A DNA stretch of 64,000 bases. Origin: Solibacillus sp. FSL K6-1523. GTDB taxonomy: Bacteria; Bacillota; Bacilli; Bacillales_A; Planococcaceae. Shown here piece after piece: positions 1 through 8,932 of the stretch (position 1 is the stretch's first letter; every line of letters begins with the position of its first letter). The translations under genes were made by a program, and so were the position numbers. The stretch is taken from positions 1,848,001 through 1,912,000 of the forward strand of contig NZ_JBBOSU010000001.1 in assembly GCF_038005225.1 (NCBI RefSeq). Direction: 5' to 3'. The notes beneath the pieces were generated by a model, which saw only the letters and a program-made list of their open reading frames with translations, was not told the origin of the DNA and searched no databases.

Positions 1-568
1 TATTATCATTAATAATTCTTTCGAAATCATAATATTCTTTAGATCCGGGATTATTAGGTTTAATTAGATTGAAGTTTATATCTGTAACAACATCCAATTC
101 TTTGAAAAAATCACGAATACTATTAACAGAAGTATATGGGATAACTTTTATATCACCAACTCTGGCATCAATTTCAATAATTTTTCTAAAGTTTTCTATG
201 AATTTTTCAGAATCTATTTCAGTACATGTCCGATATGCAACAACCTCTTTTTCTATATTATAAAAAAAATCAACTGGAATTGCTTTAACATCTTCAAAAG
301 TCTTTTCACGCGTTTGATTTCCTTCTAAAATAGTTGCAGTCATTTTCGTAGATCTAGTAAGATTACCTGAGATGTAATTAGAACCACTCAGTGAATATTT
401 ATTTGTATCGGTTATTCTAAAGTCGTATTTATCGTAATCAATTACGGATTCTTTGTTTAGAATTGCATTTGGAATATATGTATTTATAATGCTATATCTA
501 TCTTCTACAGACGAGAAAATATTTTCACTAATACTGATTTTTGCTAAATAATATTTTTTTTGACGCAA
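1..568 (-). CDS. Hypothetical protein, partial (3' end outside window)
   Basis: Translating the reverse strand gives one open frame of about 189 codons from TTG at 568 to the left edge with no stop. A GGGGG ribosome binding site lies 8 nt upstream of the TTG. The product starts MRQKKYYLAKISIS and is charged, with no signal peptide or membrane segment. I do not recognise the family. It is the left-most of a minus-strand accessory cluster and is separated from the next minus gene by about 165 bp. The function is unknown; only the coding call is supported. Confidence 0.7.
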   Translation of the reverse strand, partial: MRQKKYYLAKISISENIFSSVEDRYSIINTYIPNAILNKESVIDYDKYDFRITDTNKYSLSGSNYISGNLTRSTKMTATILEGNQTREKTFEDVKAIPVDFFYNIEKEVVAYRTCTEIDSEKFIENFRKIIEIDARVGDIKVIPYTSVNSIRDFFKELDVVTDINFNLIKPNNPGSKEYYDFERIINDN

Positions 569-733
569 CTTACAAACCCCCAACAAATTTAATCTAATAT
601 CATTTATATATTTAAATAAATCATGTTATTTCATAGTTAACAAATTACTTTGCGTAAAGTTGAGTATAAATACCACAACGAAACTACTTTTTAGGACATA
701 CAATAATTGCATGCCCTAATTAATTACAGGCTA

Positions 734-1357
734 TTATCTCTCACATGCCCATCCATCATTATCGCGGTCACGTGCTGAAGCATAAGCAGGGTGGCCTTCT
801 GGTACACCTTTTGGATATACTGCGTTCATTTCTTTGCAATTGCTGAAATATTCTCGTTCAACAACAGGCTCTTGACGCTTTTGTTCGGCTTGTCTTTCTA
901 ATTCTTTCTGGCGCTCTAGTTCTGCTTGTTTCTCTAATTCTTTTTGACGCTCTAGTTCTGCTTGTTTCTCTAATTCCTTTTGGCGTTCTAGTTCTGCTTG
1001 TTTTTCTAATTCTTTTTGACGTTCTAGTTCTTCTTGTCTTTCCAGTTCTTTCTGACGCTCTAACTCTTCTTGTTGCTTTTTCAATTCTAGTTGGCGTTTA
1101 GCTTCTTCCTTTTCTTTTAATTCTATCTGCTTTTGTTCTTCTGCTTCTTTAACAGCTAGTGTACATCCGGAAATAGATAAAACACATCCAAATATGATGA
1201 TAATTGGTATCAAATTTGATTTTGCTTTAAGTTGTTTATTAATCTTGTACTCACGTATTCCCCATACAATTAAAATAATTCCTATTATTACTAAGGGGTA
1301 TTGTATTACTATTACCAGTGCAATTATAGCTAAAATTACCGTTAAACAACCCTTCAT
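734..1357 (-). CDS. Membrane-anchored coiled-coil protein with C-terminal Excalibur domain
   Basis: 207 aa. Two hydrophobic segments (residues about 5-33 and 48-65) are followed by a long Glu/Lys/Gln/Arg coiled coil (about 70-165). The coil is built of near-identical 12-residue units of the type ELERQKELEKQA, so the DNA carries about 36-bp tandem repeats. The C-terminus (NCKEMN...DRDNDGWACER) is an Excalibur calcium-binding domain with its DxDxDGxxCE loop. The predicted arrangement is a membrane anchor, a rigid stalk and a small extracytoplasmic Ca-binding head. The start overlaps the stop of the DUF4236 gene by ATGA, so the two are translationally coupled. The biological role is unknown. Confidence 0.85.
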   Translation of the reverse strand: MKGCLTVILAIIALVIVIQYPLVIIGIILIVWGIREYKINKQLKAKSNLIPIIIIFGCVLSISGCTLAVKEAEEQKQIELKEKEEAKRQLELKKQQEELERQKELERQEELERQKELEKQAELERQKELEKQAELERQKELEKQAELERQKELERQAEQKRQEPVVEREYFSNCKEMNAVYPKGVPEGHPAYASARDRDNDGWACER

Positions 1358-2409
1358 TTTAATTCCTCCACAAGCTTGAAACCTTTTGTTTTAAGGTACT
1401 TCATATTATGTTCGAAAGTTTCGATCGTATCAGAGCAATCTATATCTTCAAATTGTAAATTCTCTATGTCCATTCGATTTACGCGTGTTGAAAGTATACA
1501 GCCCATTTTTGGTAATGGTTCGGCTTGGCTGAAATCGTAAACATGGATAAGTACAGTATCAATAGGTATGATGGCAAATACTTCTCTAGCAATACGAATG
1601 ACGCAGCTGCAAACATAATCCTGATAAAGTGCTAAATAATTAGTTGCACTCATTTTTTTCCTAGATACTTTATTTGTTGCTGTAAGATTTAATGTATCTA
1701 TTGGAACAACTTCTTTATTTCCGACTGTAAAATTCACAATCAGTTCATTGTTTTGAATATTAAAGTTCAATTTACATCCAAAATCTTCGATATCCTCAAA
1801 TGGTGCATATTCAATTAAAGCATTTGTCCACATTTTACTGTCACCATTTAAAATGCCCGAAGCAATGTCTTTTAATCTTCCTTTTTTCTGATGAAGAGCC
1901 ATATCGAATTCTCTAGCCTCGGGTAACTTTTCTTCAATCATCATTTTCCTAGCATTAACACGATTAAATAGCTTGTCACGCCAAGTGGGTTTATAATTAG
2001 CAGCCTCGTCCAAAACTGATTTTACATTAGGACCTTCATTTAACAAGTATGATAGATCTTCACCGGCAATTGCATGCCAATCAACATTATCCTCTACTTC
2101 CAAATGAACAGAAGTTAGCATATTGATGTAAGCATTGTGTTTTTCGACCTCTTGTATATTTTGTGAGATATTAGCATCTATATTATTCGTAGATTCGTAA
2201 GCAACCCTTTGCGGTCGTTTTTTCCGTTTTGTTGTTTGCGTAGAATAAGAAATACCGGTGCCAGGAAGTGAAACAGAATTTGTTCTTCTACCTTTTCCGA
2301 TTGTTGTTCTAGCATATTTATTGCCTACCGTAACGCTAGCACCTTTTTTACCGAAGTTAACCTTTACTCCTGGAGCAAGCTTAACGCTTTTTCTAAATCG
2401 AAAGCCCAT
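1354..2409 (-). CDS. DUF4236 domain protein
   Basis: 351 aa from the ATG at 2409, which has AGGTG 6 nt upstream. A longer frame back to 2505 adds 32 residues with no ribosome binding site and was not used. The N-terminus (MGFRFRKSVKLAPGVKVNFG...GISYS) is the DUF4236 domain, a short Gly-rich beta module. It is followed by a basic linker (KRKKRPQ) and about 270 residues of unrecognised mixed alpha/beta sequence. The gene is coupled by an ATGA overlap to the downstream Excalibur protein, suggesting joint function. DUF4236 proteins are uncharacterised and often sit in accessory regions. The domain call is secure, the role is not. Confidence 0.8.
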   Translation of the reverse strand: MGFRFRKSVKLAPGVKVNFGKKGASVTVGNKYARTTIGKGRRTNSVSLPGTGISYSTQTTKRKKRPQRVAYESTNNIDANISQNIQEVEKHNAYINMLTSVHLEVEDNVDWHAIAGEDLSYLLNEGPNVKSVLDEAANYKPTWRDKLFNRVNARKMMIEEKLPEAREFDMALHQKKGRLKDIASGILNGDSKMWTNALIEYAPFEDIEDFGCKLNFNIQNNELIVNFTVGNKEVVPIDTLNLTATNKVSRKKMSATNYLALYQDYVCSCVIRIAREVFAIIPIDTVLIHVYDFSQAEPLPKMGCILSTRVNRMDIENLQFEDIDCSDTIETFEHNMKYLKTKGFKLVEELK

Positions 2410-2861
2410 TGTTCGCACCTCATTATTAGTTGTATTTTCACTTAAAAGTACAAAAAATTTACATCTATACATAGAAAAGAAGGCATGCCAATGCATACCT
2501 TGCACATCATTAAGTTACTTTTCACTACTTTTCAAAATCTCCCTCTTTCGATTTTGGTAACTTTTTCTACCAAATTTGCAGGGGAGTGTTGTTGGCGAAG
2601 TCTAGAAACACTTTTTCATCATTTTCACCTTGAGTATAAATCGGTTGCCTTTATTCATTAAATTATGAGGCGAAAAAATTGTATAGTACTAGTAAAAAGA
2701 CAATATTACGCAAAATACTTATATAATTGTTAATTATACACTTAATGAGTAGTGAATAAAAGCTCTTAAATACACGAAATATGTCATATATATTGGGGGT
2801 AATTGGATGTTGGTGGTTAAAGGATATTAGGAAAAGTAATAATTTAACGTAAAACAGGTTG

Positions 2862-3239
2862 CTGAGATTGTTGAAAGCACCTTGCTCAAACCGGAATTGG
2901 GATACGAATACTTGGAAAAAATATGAATACTTACAGATCTCATCAGGAAAAGGTAGGGGAACTATTTTGGCGAATTCCGTTTAACAATACATCAATGATG
3001 TAGAAAACCCTGGTGAATTACCATTCAATTTCTAGGATGCTAACGAAACGATTGATAGTATCCACCGTAATTTAAAAGACTTACAAGGTAAGAATAAAGC
3101 AACTGCAATTAATCTTGAGTATACAGTAGGAACAAGACAAGAATTTAGAGGGTGTGTAAACGTGACGATGGGTTTAGCGGCAGTTAACGCAGCCATGACA
3201 TTCATAGCAACTATTTGGCTTATTGCGTATCTATATTAA
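2862..3239 (+). pseudogene. Decayed gene with in-frame stops
   Basis: One plus-strand frame stays protein-like from about 2862 to the TAA at 3237-3239. It is interrupted by in-frame TAA (2982-2984) and TAG (3033-3035). The last open block of 67 codons reads DANETIDSIHRNLKDLQGK and ends in a hydrophobic helix (MGLAAVNAAMTFIATIWLIA). An upstream frame shows a further stop near 2843, so the 5' part is also lost. I do not recognise the parent family. It lies in an otherwise empty stretch between 2410 and 3372, in which I see nothing else. Confidence 0.45.
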
Positions 3240-3372
3240 ATTGTAATTCTAAAATTAGATAGACAGTAATGTAAAAGCTCCATATCGATGGAAATTAAAT
3301 GGATAAGCCCTCCTTGATATGATAGAATATTCTCGCAAACATATTTGATATTCATTATTGGGGGAAAATAAG

Positions 3373-3951
3373 TTGAAAAGGTATTTATTAGTGACAATTA
3401 TTATGTTGTTAAGCACATTTGTTGCAGCATGTGGGAATGACGATGAAAAAGATACGAAGGGCGATAAACTAGAAGTAGATAAAGGCTTGCTTAGCGTAGA
3501 AATTACATTACCTGCTACGATGTTTGAAGGGCAAGATGCAGATGAAGTTATCTCGGATGCCAAAGAAGACGGTGTAAATGAGGTAATTAGCAATGACGAT
3601 GGCTCATTTACTTTTAAAATGTCAAAGGCGAAACATAAAGAATTGCTGGAAGAAATGAAAGTTAGCGTATTAGAAGGAATAGAAGAAACTAAATCAAGCG
3701 AGGATTTTGCTTCAATTGAGGATGTTACTTCTAACAAGGATTTTACAGAGTTTACAATGGTTGTTGACAAAGAGAAGTTTGAAAATAGTTTTGATGGTTT
3801 TGCGGCCATGGGTTTAGCCATATCTGGACTTTACTATCAGACGTTTAATGGTGTGAAAGAGGATAAAGTAAAAGCTACTATTATCATTAAAGATAAAACA
3901 TCAGGGGAAACGATAGATACTATTGTTTATCCGGATGATTTAAATCAATAA
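3373..3951 (+). CDS. Putative lipoprotein
   Basis: 192 aa from TTG 3373, with TTGGGGGA 8 nt upstream; an earlier in-frame TTG at 3358 would overlap that ribosome binding site. The N-terminus LKRYLLVTIIMLLSTFVAAC is a lipoprotein signal peptide with a lipobox ending in Cys, followed by an acidic linker (GNDDEKDTKGDK). The mature part is a soluble alpha/beta domain of no recognised family. Likely tethered to the outer face of the membrane. It is monocistronic, with terminator-like hairpins downstream. Confidence 0.8.
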   Translation: MKRYLLVTIIMLLSTFVAACGNDDEKDTKGDKLEVDKGLLSVEITLPATMFEGQDADEVISDAKEDGVNEVISNDDGSFTFKMSKAKHKELLEEMKVSVLEGIEETKSSEDFASIEDVTSNKDFTEFTMVVDKEKFENSFDGFAAMGLAISGLYYQTFNGVKEDKVKATIIIKDKTSGETIDTIVYPDDLNQ

Positions 3952-4118
3952 AATAATATAGATTAAAAAGCACTATCAATTGTAGTCTGTCATTTAATGC
4001 AATCATTAACTGTAAGCATGATTGAAATTATATATCATTCATCGATAATTAAGTATTAATATTAAATTCAAAGCCCGTTTCCTTCATGGAGATGGGTTTA
4101 TTTTTATTTTAAAAGTAG

Positions 4119-4141
4119 AAAAACGCACCCGTTGCGTTTTT
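4119..4141. terminator. Terminator-like hairpin
   Basis: A perfect 9-bp stem AAAAACGCA/TGCGTTTTT with a CCCGT loop lies in the 350-bp gap after the lipoprotein gene. A weaker hairpin (about 4074-4101, followed by a T-rich run) lies just before it. The rest of the gap (3952-4229) shows nothing else. Confidence 0.65.
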
Positions 4142-4229
4142 GGAAACCTCATTTTTCCAAAAACCAAAAAGGTAACACAAAGGTAACATAAATCCTGAAA
4201 CAATCCGAAACCCTACGAAAATCCAATCT

Positions 4230-4259
4230 TTGTACAACCACCAAATACCCTGCTATACT
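4230..4259 (+). promoter_or_regulatory. Sigma-A type promoter of the bacilliredoxin gene
   Basis: TTGTAC (4230-4235), an 18-bp spacer and TATACT (4254-4259) lie 43 bp ahead of the ATG. This is pattern recognition only. Confidence 0.5.
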
Positions 4260-4301
4260 AGGCTTTGTGAATACATATGAAAAAGAAAGAGGTTATGAAA
4301 A

Positions 4302-4736
4302 ATGACAAATGCTTATGATGAATATATGAGACAAGTAACACAGCCAATGCGCGATGAACTAGAAAACTCAGGATTTACACAATTAACAACTGCGGATAGT
4401 GTGCATGAATTTATGGCGGAGACGAAGGGGACTTCTTTAGTTGTCATCAACTCGGTATGTGGATGTGCAGCGGGCTTAGCTCGCCCGGCAGCGCGTGAGG
4501 CAGTTGCGGAAATTAAGCCGGATCATTTAGTGACGGTTTTTGCAGGTCAAGATCCAGAAGCAACAGTTGCGATGCGTGGTTATTTTGATGAAGTGCCAGC
4601 AAGCTCACCTTCAATGGCTATTTTGAAAGACGGGCAATTAGCTTATTTCATTCCACGTGAACAAATTGAAGGTTTCCCAATGGAACAAATTCGTGAGCAT
4701 TTAACAGATGTTTTAAAGCAAGTATGTGCGGAGTAA
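4302..4736 (+). CDS. Bacilliredoxin BrxA/BrxB family (YphP/YqiW)
   Basis: 144 aa, full length for the family. The hallmark CGC motif is at residues 53-55 (SVCGCAAGLARP) in a thioredoxin-like fold. Known family members remove bacillithiol from S-bacillithiolated proteins after oxidative stress; the first Cys is the nucleophile. Its stop overlaps the start of the next gene by 13 bp. From memory, B. subtilis yphP sits next to the methyltransferase gene ypiP, which supports this pairing. BrxA versus BrxB cannot be told apart by eye. Confidence 0.93.
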   Translation: MTNAYDEYMRQVTQPMRDELENSGFTQLTTADSVHEFMAETKGTSLVVINSVCGCAAGLARPAAREAVAEIKPDHLVTVFAGQDPEATVAMRGYFDEVPASSPSMAILKDGQLAYFIPREQIEGFPMEQIREHLTDVLKQVCAE

Positions 4737-5509
4737 CCATTGTTACAACAGCTGGAAGACCGGATGAACTGTCTTTACAACTTGTCAATACAGCAAGCAA
4801 AGCTTTAAATGCACAAGTTGTTCCACGGAAAAAGCGTTCGGTTTCTAAGCTGATGAATGAATATGCAGCTAATGTAATAATCGCAGGTAAAAATCGATAT
4901 GAATATTATGCATATGGTGCTGATTCGCCATTCTTTTTTCATCCGAACTCTGCCGCTTTTCGTTTGAAACGGGTGGCGCGCGGTGAGGAAGAACCTTTAT
5001 TGAAAGCATGTCAATTACAGCGCGGCGATTCATTTTTAGATTGTACACTTGGCATTGGTTCGGACAGTATGGTTGCGGCTTTTGCTGTCGGGGCAAAGGG
5101 ACGAGTAATTGGCCTTGAAGCGGATCAAAATATTGCATTCATTGTTCAAAATGGCATGAAAACGTATGATACAACGGAGCTTCCATTAACGGAATGCATG
5201 CGTCAAATTGAAGTTGTTCATACGAAAGCTGTGGATTTTTTACAACAGCAGCCAGATGATAGCTTTGATGTTGTTTATTTGGATCCAATGTTTGAGGAAA
5301 TCATAGAAGAATCAACAAATTTTGAAGCTTTGCGCCATGCGGGGAGCCATATCGCACTCGATGCACAGTGGATTCGCGAGGCTAAACGAGTTGCGAAAAA
5401 ACGTGTTGTATTAAAAGCCCATTATAAATCAGCCTTTTTTGAGCAATACGATTTTGAACGAGATATTCGGTTAACAGCTAAATTTCATTACGGCGTTTGG
5501 GAGAAATAA
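4724..5509 (+). CDS. Class I SAM-dependent methyltransferase, RsmJ/YpiP-like
   Basis: 261 aa. The SAM-binding motif I is FLDCTLGIGSDS (about residues 104-115), and LDPMF (186-190) matches the catalytic motif of the RsmJ rRNA guanine-N2 methyltransferase superfamily. An N-terminal domain of about 90 residues precedes the Rossmann fold. A likely substrate is rRNA, but this is inferred. The ATG lies inside the 3' end of the bacilliredoxin gene (13-bp overlap), giving translational coupling. A terminator follows immediately, closing a two-gene operon. Confidence 0.85.
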   Translation: MCGVTIVTTAGRPDELSLQLVNTASKALNAQVVPRKKRSVSKLMNEYAANVIIAGKNRYEYYAYGADSPFFFHPNSAAFRLKRVARGEEEPLLKACQLQRGDSFLDCTLGIGSDSMVAAFAVGAKGRVIGLEADQNIAFIVQNGMKTYDTTELPLTECMRQIEVVHTKAVDFLQQQPDDSFDVVYLDPMFEEIIEESTNFEALRHAGSHIALDAQWIREAKRVAKKRVVLKAHYKSAFFEQYDFERDIRLTAKFHYGVWEK

Positions 5510-5514
5510 AACGG

Positions 5515-5548
5515 TACTTGCTCTTGTAGTTGGAGCGAGTATTTTTTT
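5515..5548 (+). terminator. Intrinsic terminator
   Basis: A stem TACTTGCTC/GAGCGAGTA (one G-T pair) is followed by seven T. It closes the bacilliredoxin-methyltransferase operon. Confidence 0.85.
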
Positions 5549-5649
5549 ATACATGCAGATTATGTTTGAAGAATCAAAATTTCCCAAAGTTCCCCTTAGA
5601 CAATCACTAGCAAATCATATTACACTAGTATTATAAGGGGGCGTTTTTT

Positions 5650-6630
5650 ATGGAATGGCAGCAATTACAACAGCAAGCTGAAAATTACCGATTGCAATTA
5701 CTGAACGTCGATAAATGGAAGAAGCAACAAACGACGCTTGAACGATTAATTCAAAATACAAAGCGCGAAATAAAGCATTATGAAACGGAATTAATAGCGG
5801 CGAAGAAAGAGCTTCAAAAATTAGAAAAAACTTCGATACTTAATTTATTCCGTGAATGGTCTGGCAAAAAAGATGAGCTGATTGAACAGCGCCTTGATGT
5901 CGTGGCAGTCAGCGAGTTGAAATTTATTGAAGCGCAGTTAACGCATGAGGATTTACAAGATGATTTGGTTGATCTTATGCATAAAATAAATGCGGTCAAT
6001 GAGGATTACGTCGCGCAAGAGCTTCAAAAACTAGAACGAAAGCGAGAATATTGGCTTATGCAGCATGCCTCACATGTTGCGAAAGAATTAACGAAGCTAA
6101 TCGAAAGTGAACTGCTATTAAAGCAATTATTAATTGAAATTCATGAAGCAAATGATGCGGGAAAAAATGCATTACGTGCTTTAGCCGATGCTGCAAATTC
6201 ATTAAAAACTGCAAGTTCCTATTCAACTTGGGACACATTTTTCGGTGGTGGGTTTATTGCGACCGCTTTGAAACATGACAAGTTGGATGAATCTAATAGC
6301 GCGATTCACAAAGCGCAAATTTCGTTGCAGCGCTTCCATAATGAATTATTGGATGTTCAGCAAATGAAACATGATACGTTAAATATCGATACGGATGGTT
6401 TTGTGAAATTTGCAGACTATTTCTTTGATGATATTTTCTCGGCATGGTCAATCCATTCGAAAATTTCTACATCCATGAATCAAATCTCACGCGTGCAAGA
6501 CGATGTTAATAATACATTGCAGCAACTTCAAATAAAGCTAGATACTACATTGGAGAAGCAACAGGAAATTTTGACACAAAAGCAAGCCATTTACGAATCC
6601 GATGAACAAGCATTGTTTTTTCAAAAATAG
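5650..6630 (+). CDS. Coiled-coil protein of unknown function
   Basis: 326 aa starting at an ATG behind AAGGGGGCG. It is rich in Gln/Glu/Lys/Leu heptads (about residues 1-75, 95-170 and 285-315). The central patch DTFFGGGFIATALKHDKLDE (about residues 195-214) is a Gly-rich insertion that could be a membrane-proximal turn. There is no signal peptide or enzyme motif. It is probably a cytosolic or membrane-associated helical bundle, and I do not recognise the family. A promoter-like TATTAT precedes the ribosome binding site. It is followed closely by the M20 peptidase gene but has its own gap and probably its own transcript. Confidence 0.75.
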   Translation: MEWQQLQQQAENYRLQLLNVDKWKKQQTTLERLIQNTKREIKHYETELIAAKKELQKLEKTSILNLFREWSGKKDELIEQRLDVVAVSELKFIEAQLTHEDLQDDLVDLMHKINAVNEDYVAQELQKLERKREYWLMQHASHVAKELTKLIESELLLKQLLIEIHEANDAGKNALRALADAANSLKTASSYSTWDTFFGGGFIATALKHDKLDESNSAIHKAQISLQRFHNELLDVQQMKHDTLNIDTDGFVKFADYFFDDIFSAWSIHSKISTSMNQISRVQDDVNNTLQQLQIKLDTTLEKQQEILTQKQAIYESDEQALFFQK

Positions 6631-6679
6631 CGGCGTAAAATAAGGGATAGCTAGTTTTAATAAAGGGGAGTGTTTCGAG

Positions 6680-7792
6680 ATGAATAGTCGTTTAGTTAAT
6701 GAATTTTTAGAATTAGTACAAATTGATTCTGAAACAAAACATGAGGAAATTATTGCACCTGTATTAGTAGAAAAGCTGACTGAAATGGGCTTTGACGTTT
6801 TCCAAGATGATTCACATACGCGCACAGGTCATGGTGCAGGAAATATTATTGCAACATTGCATGGTGATCAGGCAATTGATCCGATTTACTTTACAGTACA
6901 TATGGATACGGTCGTGCCGGGCAAAGGGATTAAGCCTGAAATTCGTGAAGATGGCTATATTTATTCGGATGGCACGACGATTTTAGGTGCAGATGATAAA
7001 GCAGGGGTGGCGGCTTTATTTGAAATGGCACGTCGTTTAAAAGAACAAAATATTGCACATGGGACGATTCAATTCATTATTACTGCTGGTGAAGAAAGTG
7101 GCTTAGTTGGTGCAAAAGAATTGGACCCAACACTGATTAATGCAAAATATGGTTTCGCCGTTGATAGTGATGGAAAAGTGGGCGGTATCGTTGTAGCGGC
7201 ACCATTCCAAGCAAAAGTAATGGCAAAAATAATCGGTAAAACGGCTCACGCTGGTGTTGCACCAGAAAAAGGGATTTCTGCGATTACACTTGCTGCCAAA
7301 GCAGTTGCGCAAATGAAATTAGGGCGTTTAGATGAAGAAACGACTGCAAATATTGGGCGTTTTGAAGGTGGACAAGCGACAAATATCGTTTGTGATGAAG
7401 TGAATATCCTTGCTGAAGCGCGTTCAATCGACGAAGCCAAATTAAACGTGCAAACGGCTCATATGAAAGAAACATTTGAGCGAATTGCACAGGAAAATGG
7501 CGGTCGTGCCGAGGTTGAAGTAAAATTAATGTACCCAGGTTTCCGCGTGACGGAACAAGATAAAGTCGTTCAAATTGCGATGGCTGCGGTTGAAGCAGTA
7601 GACCGTACGCCATTACTAGGTATTTCTGGTGGCGGTAGCGATGCCAATGTAATCGCGGGGTTCGGTATTCCAACTGTTAATTTATCAGTAGGCTATGAGG
7701 AAATTCATACGACAAATGAAAGAATGCCAGTTGAAGAGTTAGAAAAATTAGCTGATTTATTAGTGGAAGTTGTGAAACAAACAACAAAGTAG
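6680..7792 (+). CDS. M20 family peptidase, PepT-like (YqjE type)
   Basis: 370 aa, the usual length for the PepT-like group. Metal-ligand motifs are in place: HMD (H74, D76), GADDKAG with the bridging Asp at 105, the catalytic EE pair at 138-139, D162, and a C-terminal IHTTNER histidine. A lid domain sits between. These are cytosolic di-zinc aminopeptidase-like proteins; the exact peptide substrate is unknown. GGGGAG lies 9 nt before the ATG. The stop is 11 bp from the CheW gene, so the two are probably cotranscribed. Confidence 0.9.
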   Translation: MNSRLVNEFLELVQIDSETKHEEIIAPVLVEKLTEMGFDVFQDDSHTRTGHGAGNIIATLHGDQAIDPIYFTVHMDTVVPGKGIKPEIREDGYIYSDGTTILGADDKAGVAALFEMARRLKEQNIAHGTIQFIITAGEESGLVGAKELDPTLINAKYGFAVDSDGKVGGIVVAAPFQAKVMAKIIGKTAHAGVAPEKGISAITLAAKAVAQMKLGRLDEETTANIGRFEGGQATNIVCDEVNILAEARSIDEAKLNVQTAHMKETFERIAQENGGRAEVEVKLMYPGFRVTEQDKVVQIAMAAVEAVDRTPLLGISGGGSDANVIAGFGIPTVNLSVGYEEIHTTNERMPVEELEKLADLLVEVVKQTTK

Positions 7793-7803
7793 GAGGTGGC
7801 AAC

Positions 7804-8292
7804 ATGAATTTTGAACAAGCGGTCGTGTTTGCATGTGGAAACGAAGAATATGCAGTGCCAATTGAGCAAGTTGTGTCGATTGAAAAGTTGGAGCGTGTTA
7901 CACCGATTCCGCATTTACCGAGCTATTTATTAGGCTTCTCGAGAAATCGCGGAGAGCTAATTCCAGTAATTGATTTACAACGAATTTTATACAATCGTTC
8001 GACGTCGGGAGATATTGCCCGTGTCATCATTTTAAATACCGAGCTTGTGAATTATGGTTTATATGTTTCAGATGCGAGAGAAATTTTAAATATTGCGCCA
8101 GAACTGATTAAGCAAATGGGATTGGTGAATTATGAGAAAACGAAATATTTTACAGCGGTTGCGAATTTAGAAGACCGCATGATTTCTTGCATTGATCCCA
8201 ATATTTTAGTCAATTCACTAGAAGGTATTCGTGAAATTGTTCAATACTTACACAAAATGCTTGAAAATGAAACAGAAGAAACTTCAATATAA
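7804..8292 (+). CDS. CheW-like chemotaxis coupling protein
   Basis: 162 aa, essentially one CheW domain: QAVVFACGNEEYAVPIEQV...IPHLPSYLLGFSRNRGELIPVIDL is the typical double beta-barrel core. CheW proteins link receptors to CheA. No other chemotaxis gene lies nearby, so it may be an accessory coupling protein or have taken another role. The start follows the peptidase stop by 11 bp with AGGAGGTGG between. A terminator follows. Confidence 0.9.
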   Translation: MNFEQAVVFACGNEEYAVPIEQVVSIEKLERVTPIPHLPSYLLGFSRNRGELIPVIDLQRILYNRSTSGDIARVIILNTELVNYGLYVSDAREILNIAPELIKQMGLVNYEKTKYFTAVANLEDRMISCIDPNILVNSLEGIREIVQYLHKMLENETEETSI

Positions 8293-8303
8293 AAGGGCTA
8301 GGC

Positions 8304-8339
8304 AAAAAAACGCATATCGAAAAATGATGTGCGTTTTTT
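8304..8339 (+). terminator. Intrinsic terminator
   Basis: A stem of AAAAAACGCA pairs with TGCGTTTTTT around a short internal loop, ending in a T run. It closes the peptidase-CheW transcript. Confidence 0.8.
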
Positions 8340-8412
8340 CAAGTTGAATAGTTAACCAAATAATTGGAACTTTATAGCACCGCGACTCGTATATTTGGGA
8401 AGGATGGTGTTA

Positions 8413-8913
8413 ATGAATACATATTATCGACCAGTTTTACAAATCGAGAAATCAACTTCAGAACGTGCAGCGAACGTCATTGGGTACGTATCACTTGTTG
8501 CAATGATTGTTTACTTGCTATTGAAATGGTTTTCATTACCAGCGGAAGTACCTGCACATTTCAATGCAGTTGGAGAAGTGGATCGCTGGGGGTCAAAATA
8601 TGAACTTCTCATTTTGCCAGTTATCGCGATTGTGGTAACGTTTTTCATGGAGCTTATTGAACGGTATCCACATGTCCATAATTACCCGGAAAGGCTATGT
8701 GATGCGAATGTCCACGCCTTTTACTTAAATAGTCGGCAAATGTTAAACTATATGAAAAACATTGTAAATCTGTTATTTGCCTTACTTGTTTATGAAAGTA
8801 TCAGCATTTCTTTAGGTGACGATACTTCACTAGGCATTTCATTTGCACTCATACTTGTCGCGTTGTTTGCCGTCATGATATGGAAAATAATTGTTAGTTC
8901 AAAAATTAAATAA
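8413..8913 (+). CDS. DUF1648 membrane protein
   Basis: 166 aa from ATG 8413, chosen because GGGAAGG lies 9 nt upstream; in-frame TTG 8395 and ATG 8404 would overlap that site. The segment LPAEVPAHFNAVGEVDRWGSK is the DUF1648 signature, following a first membrane helix. Three more hydrophobic helices follow. DUF1648 proteins are related to the SdpI immunity/signal proteins, but this one lacks an sdp-like neighbourhood. Role unknown. Confidence 0.85.
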   Translation: MNTYYRPVLQIEKSTSERAANVIGYVSLVAMIVYLLLKWFSLPAEVPAHFNAVGEVDRWGSKYELLILPVIAIVVTFFMELIERYPHVHNYPERLCDANVHAFYLNSRQMLNYMKNIVNLLFALLVYESISISLGDDTSLGISFALILVALFAVMIWKIIVSSKIK

Positions 8914-8932
8914 TTGAAATGGAGTAATAAAA

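Noticed and set aside
69..263. Plus-strand 64-aa ORF
   Set aside because: It is antisense to the continuous minus-strand gene running off the left edge, which has better codon pattern and a ribosome site.
2258..2560. Plus-strand 100-aa ORF
   Set aside because: Antisense to the DUF4236 coding start; low-complexity hydrophobic sequence with no ribosome site.
3255..3821. Minus-strand 188-aa ORF
   Set aside because: Antisense to the lipoprotein gene, Ser-rich shadow translation.
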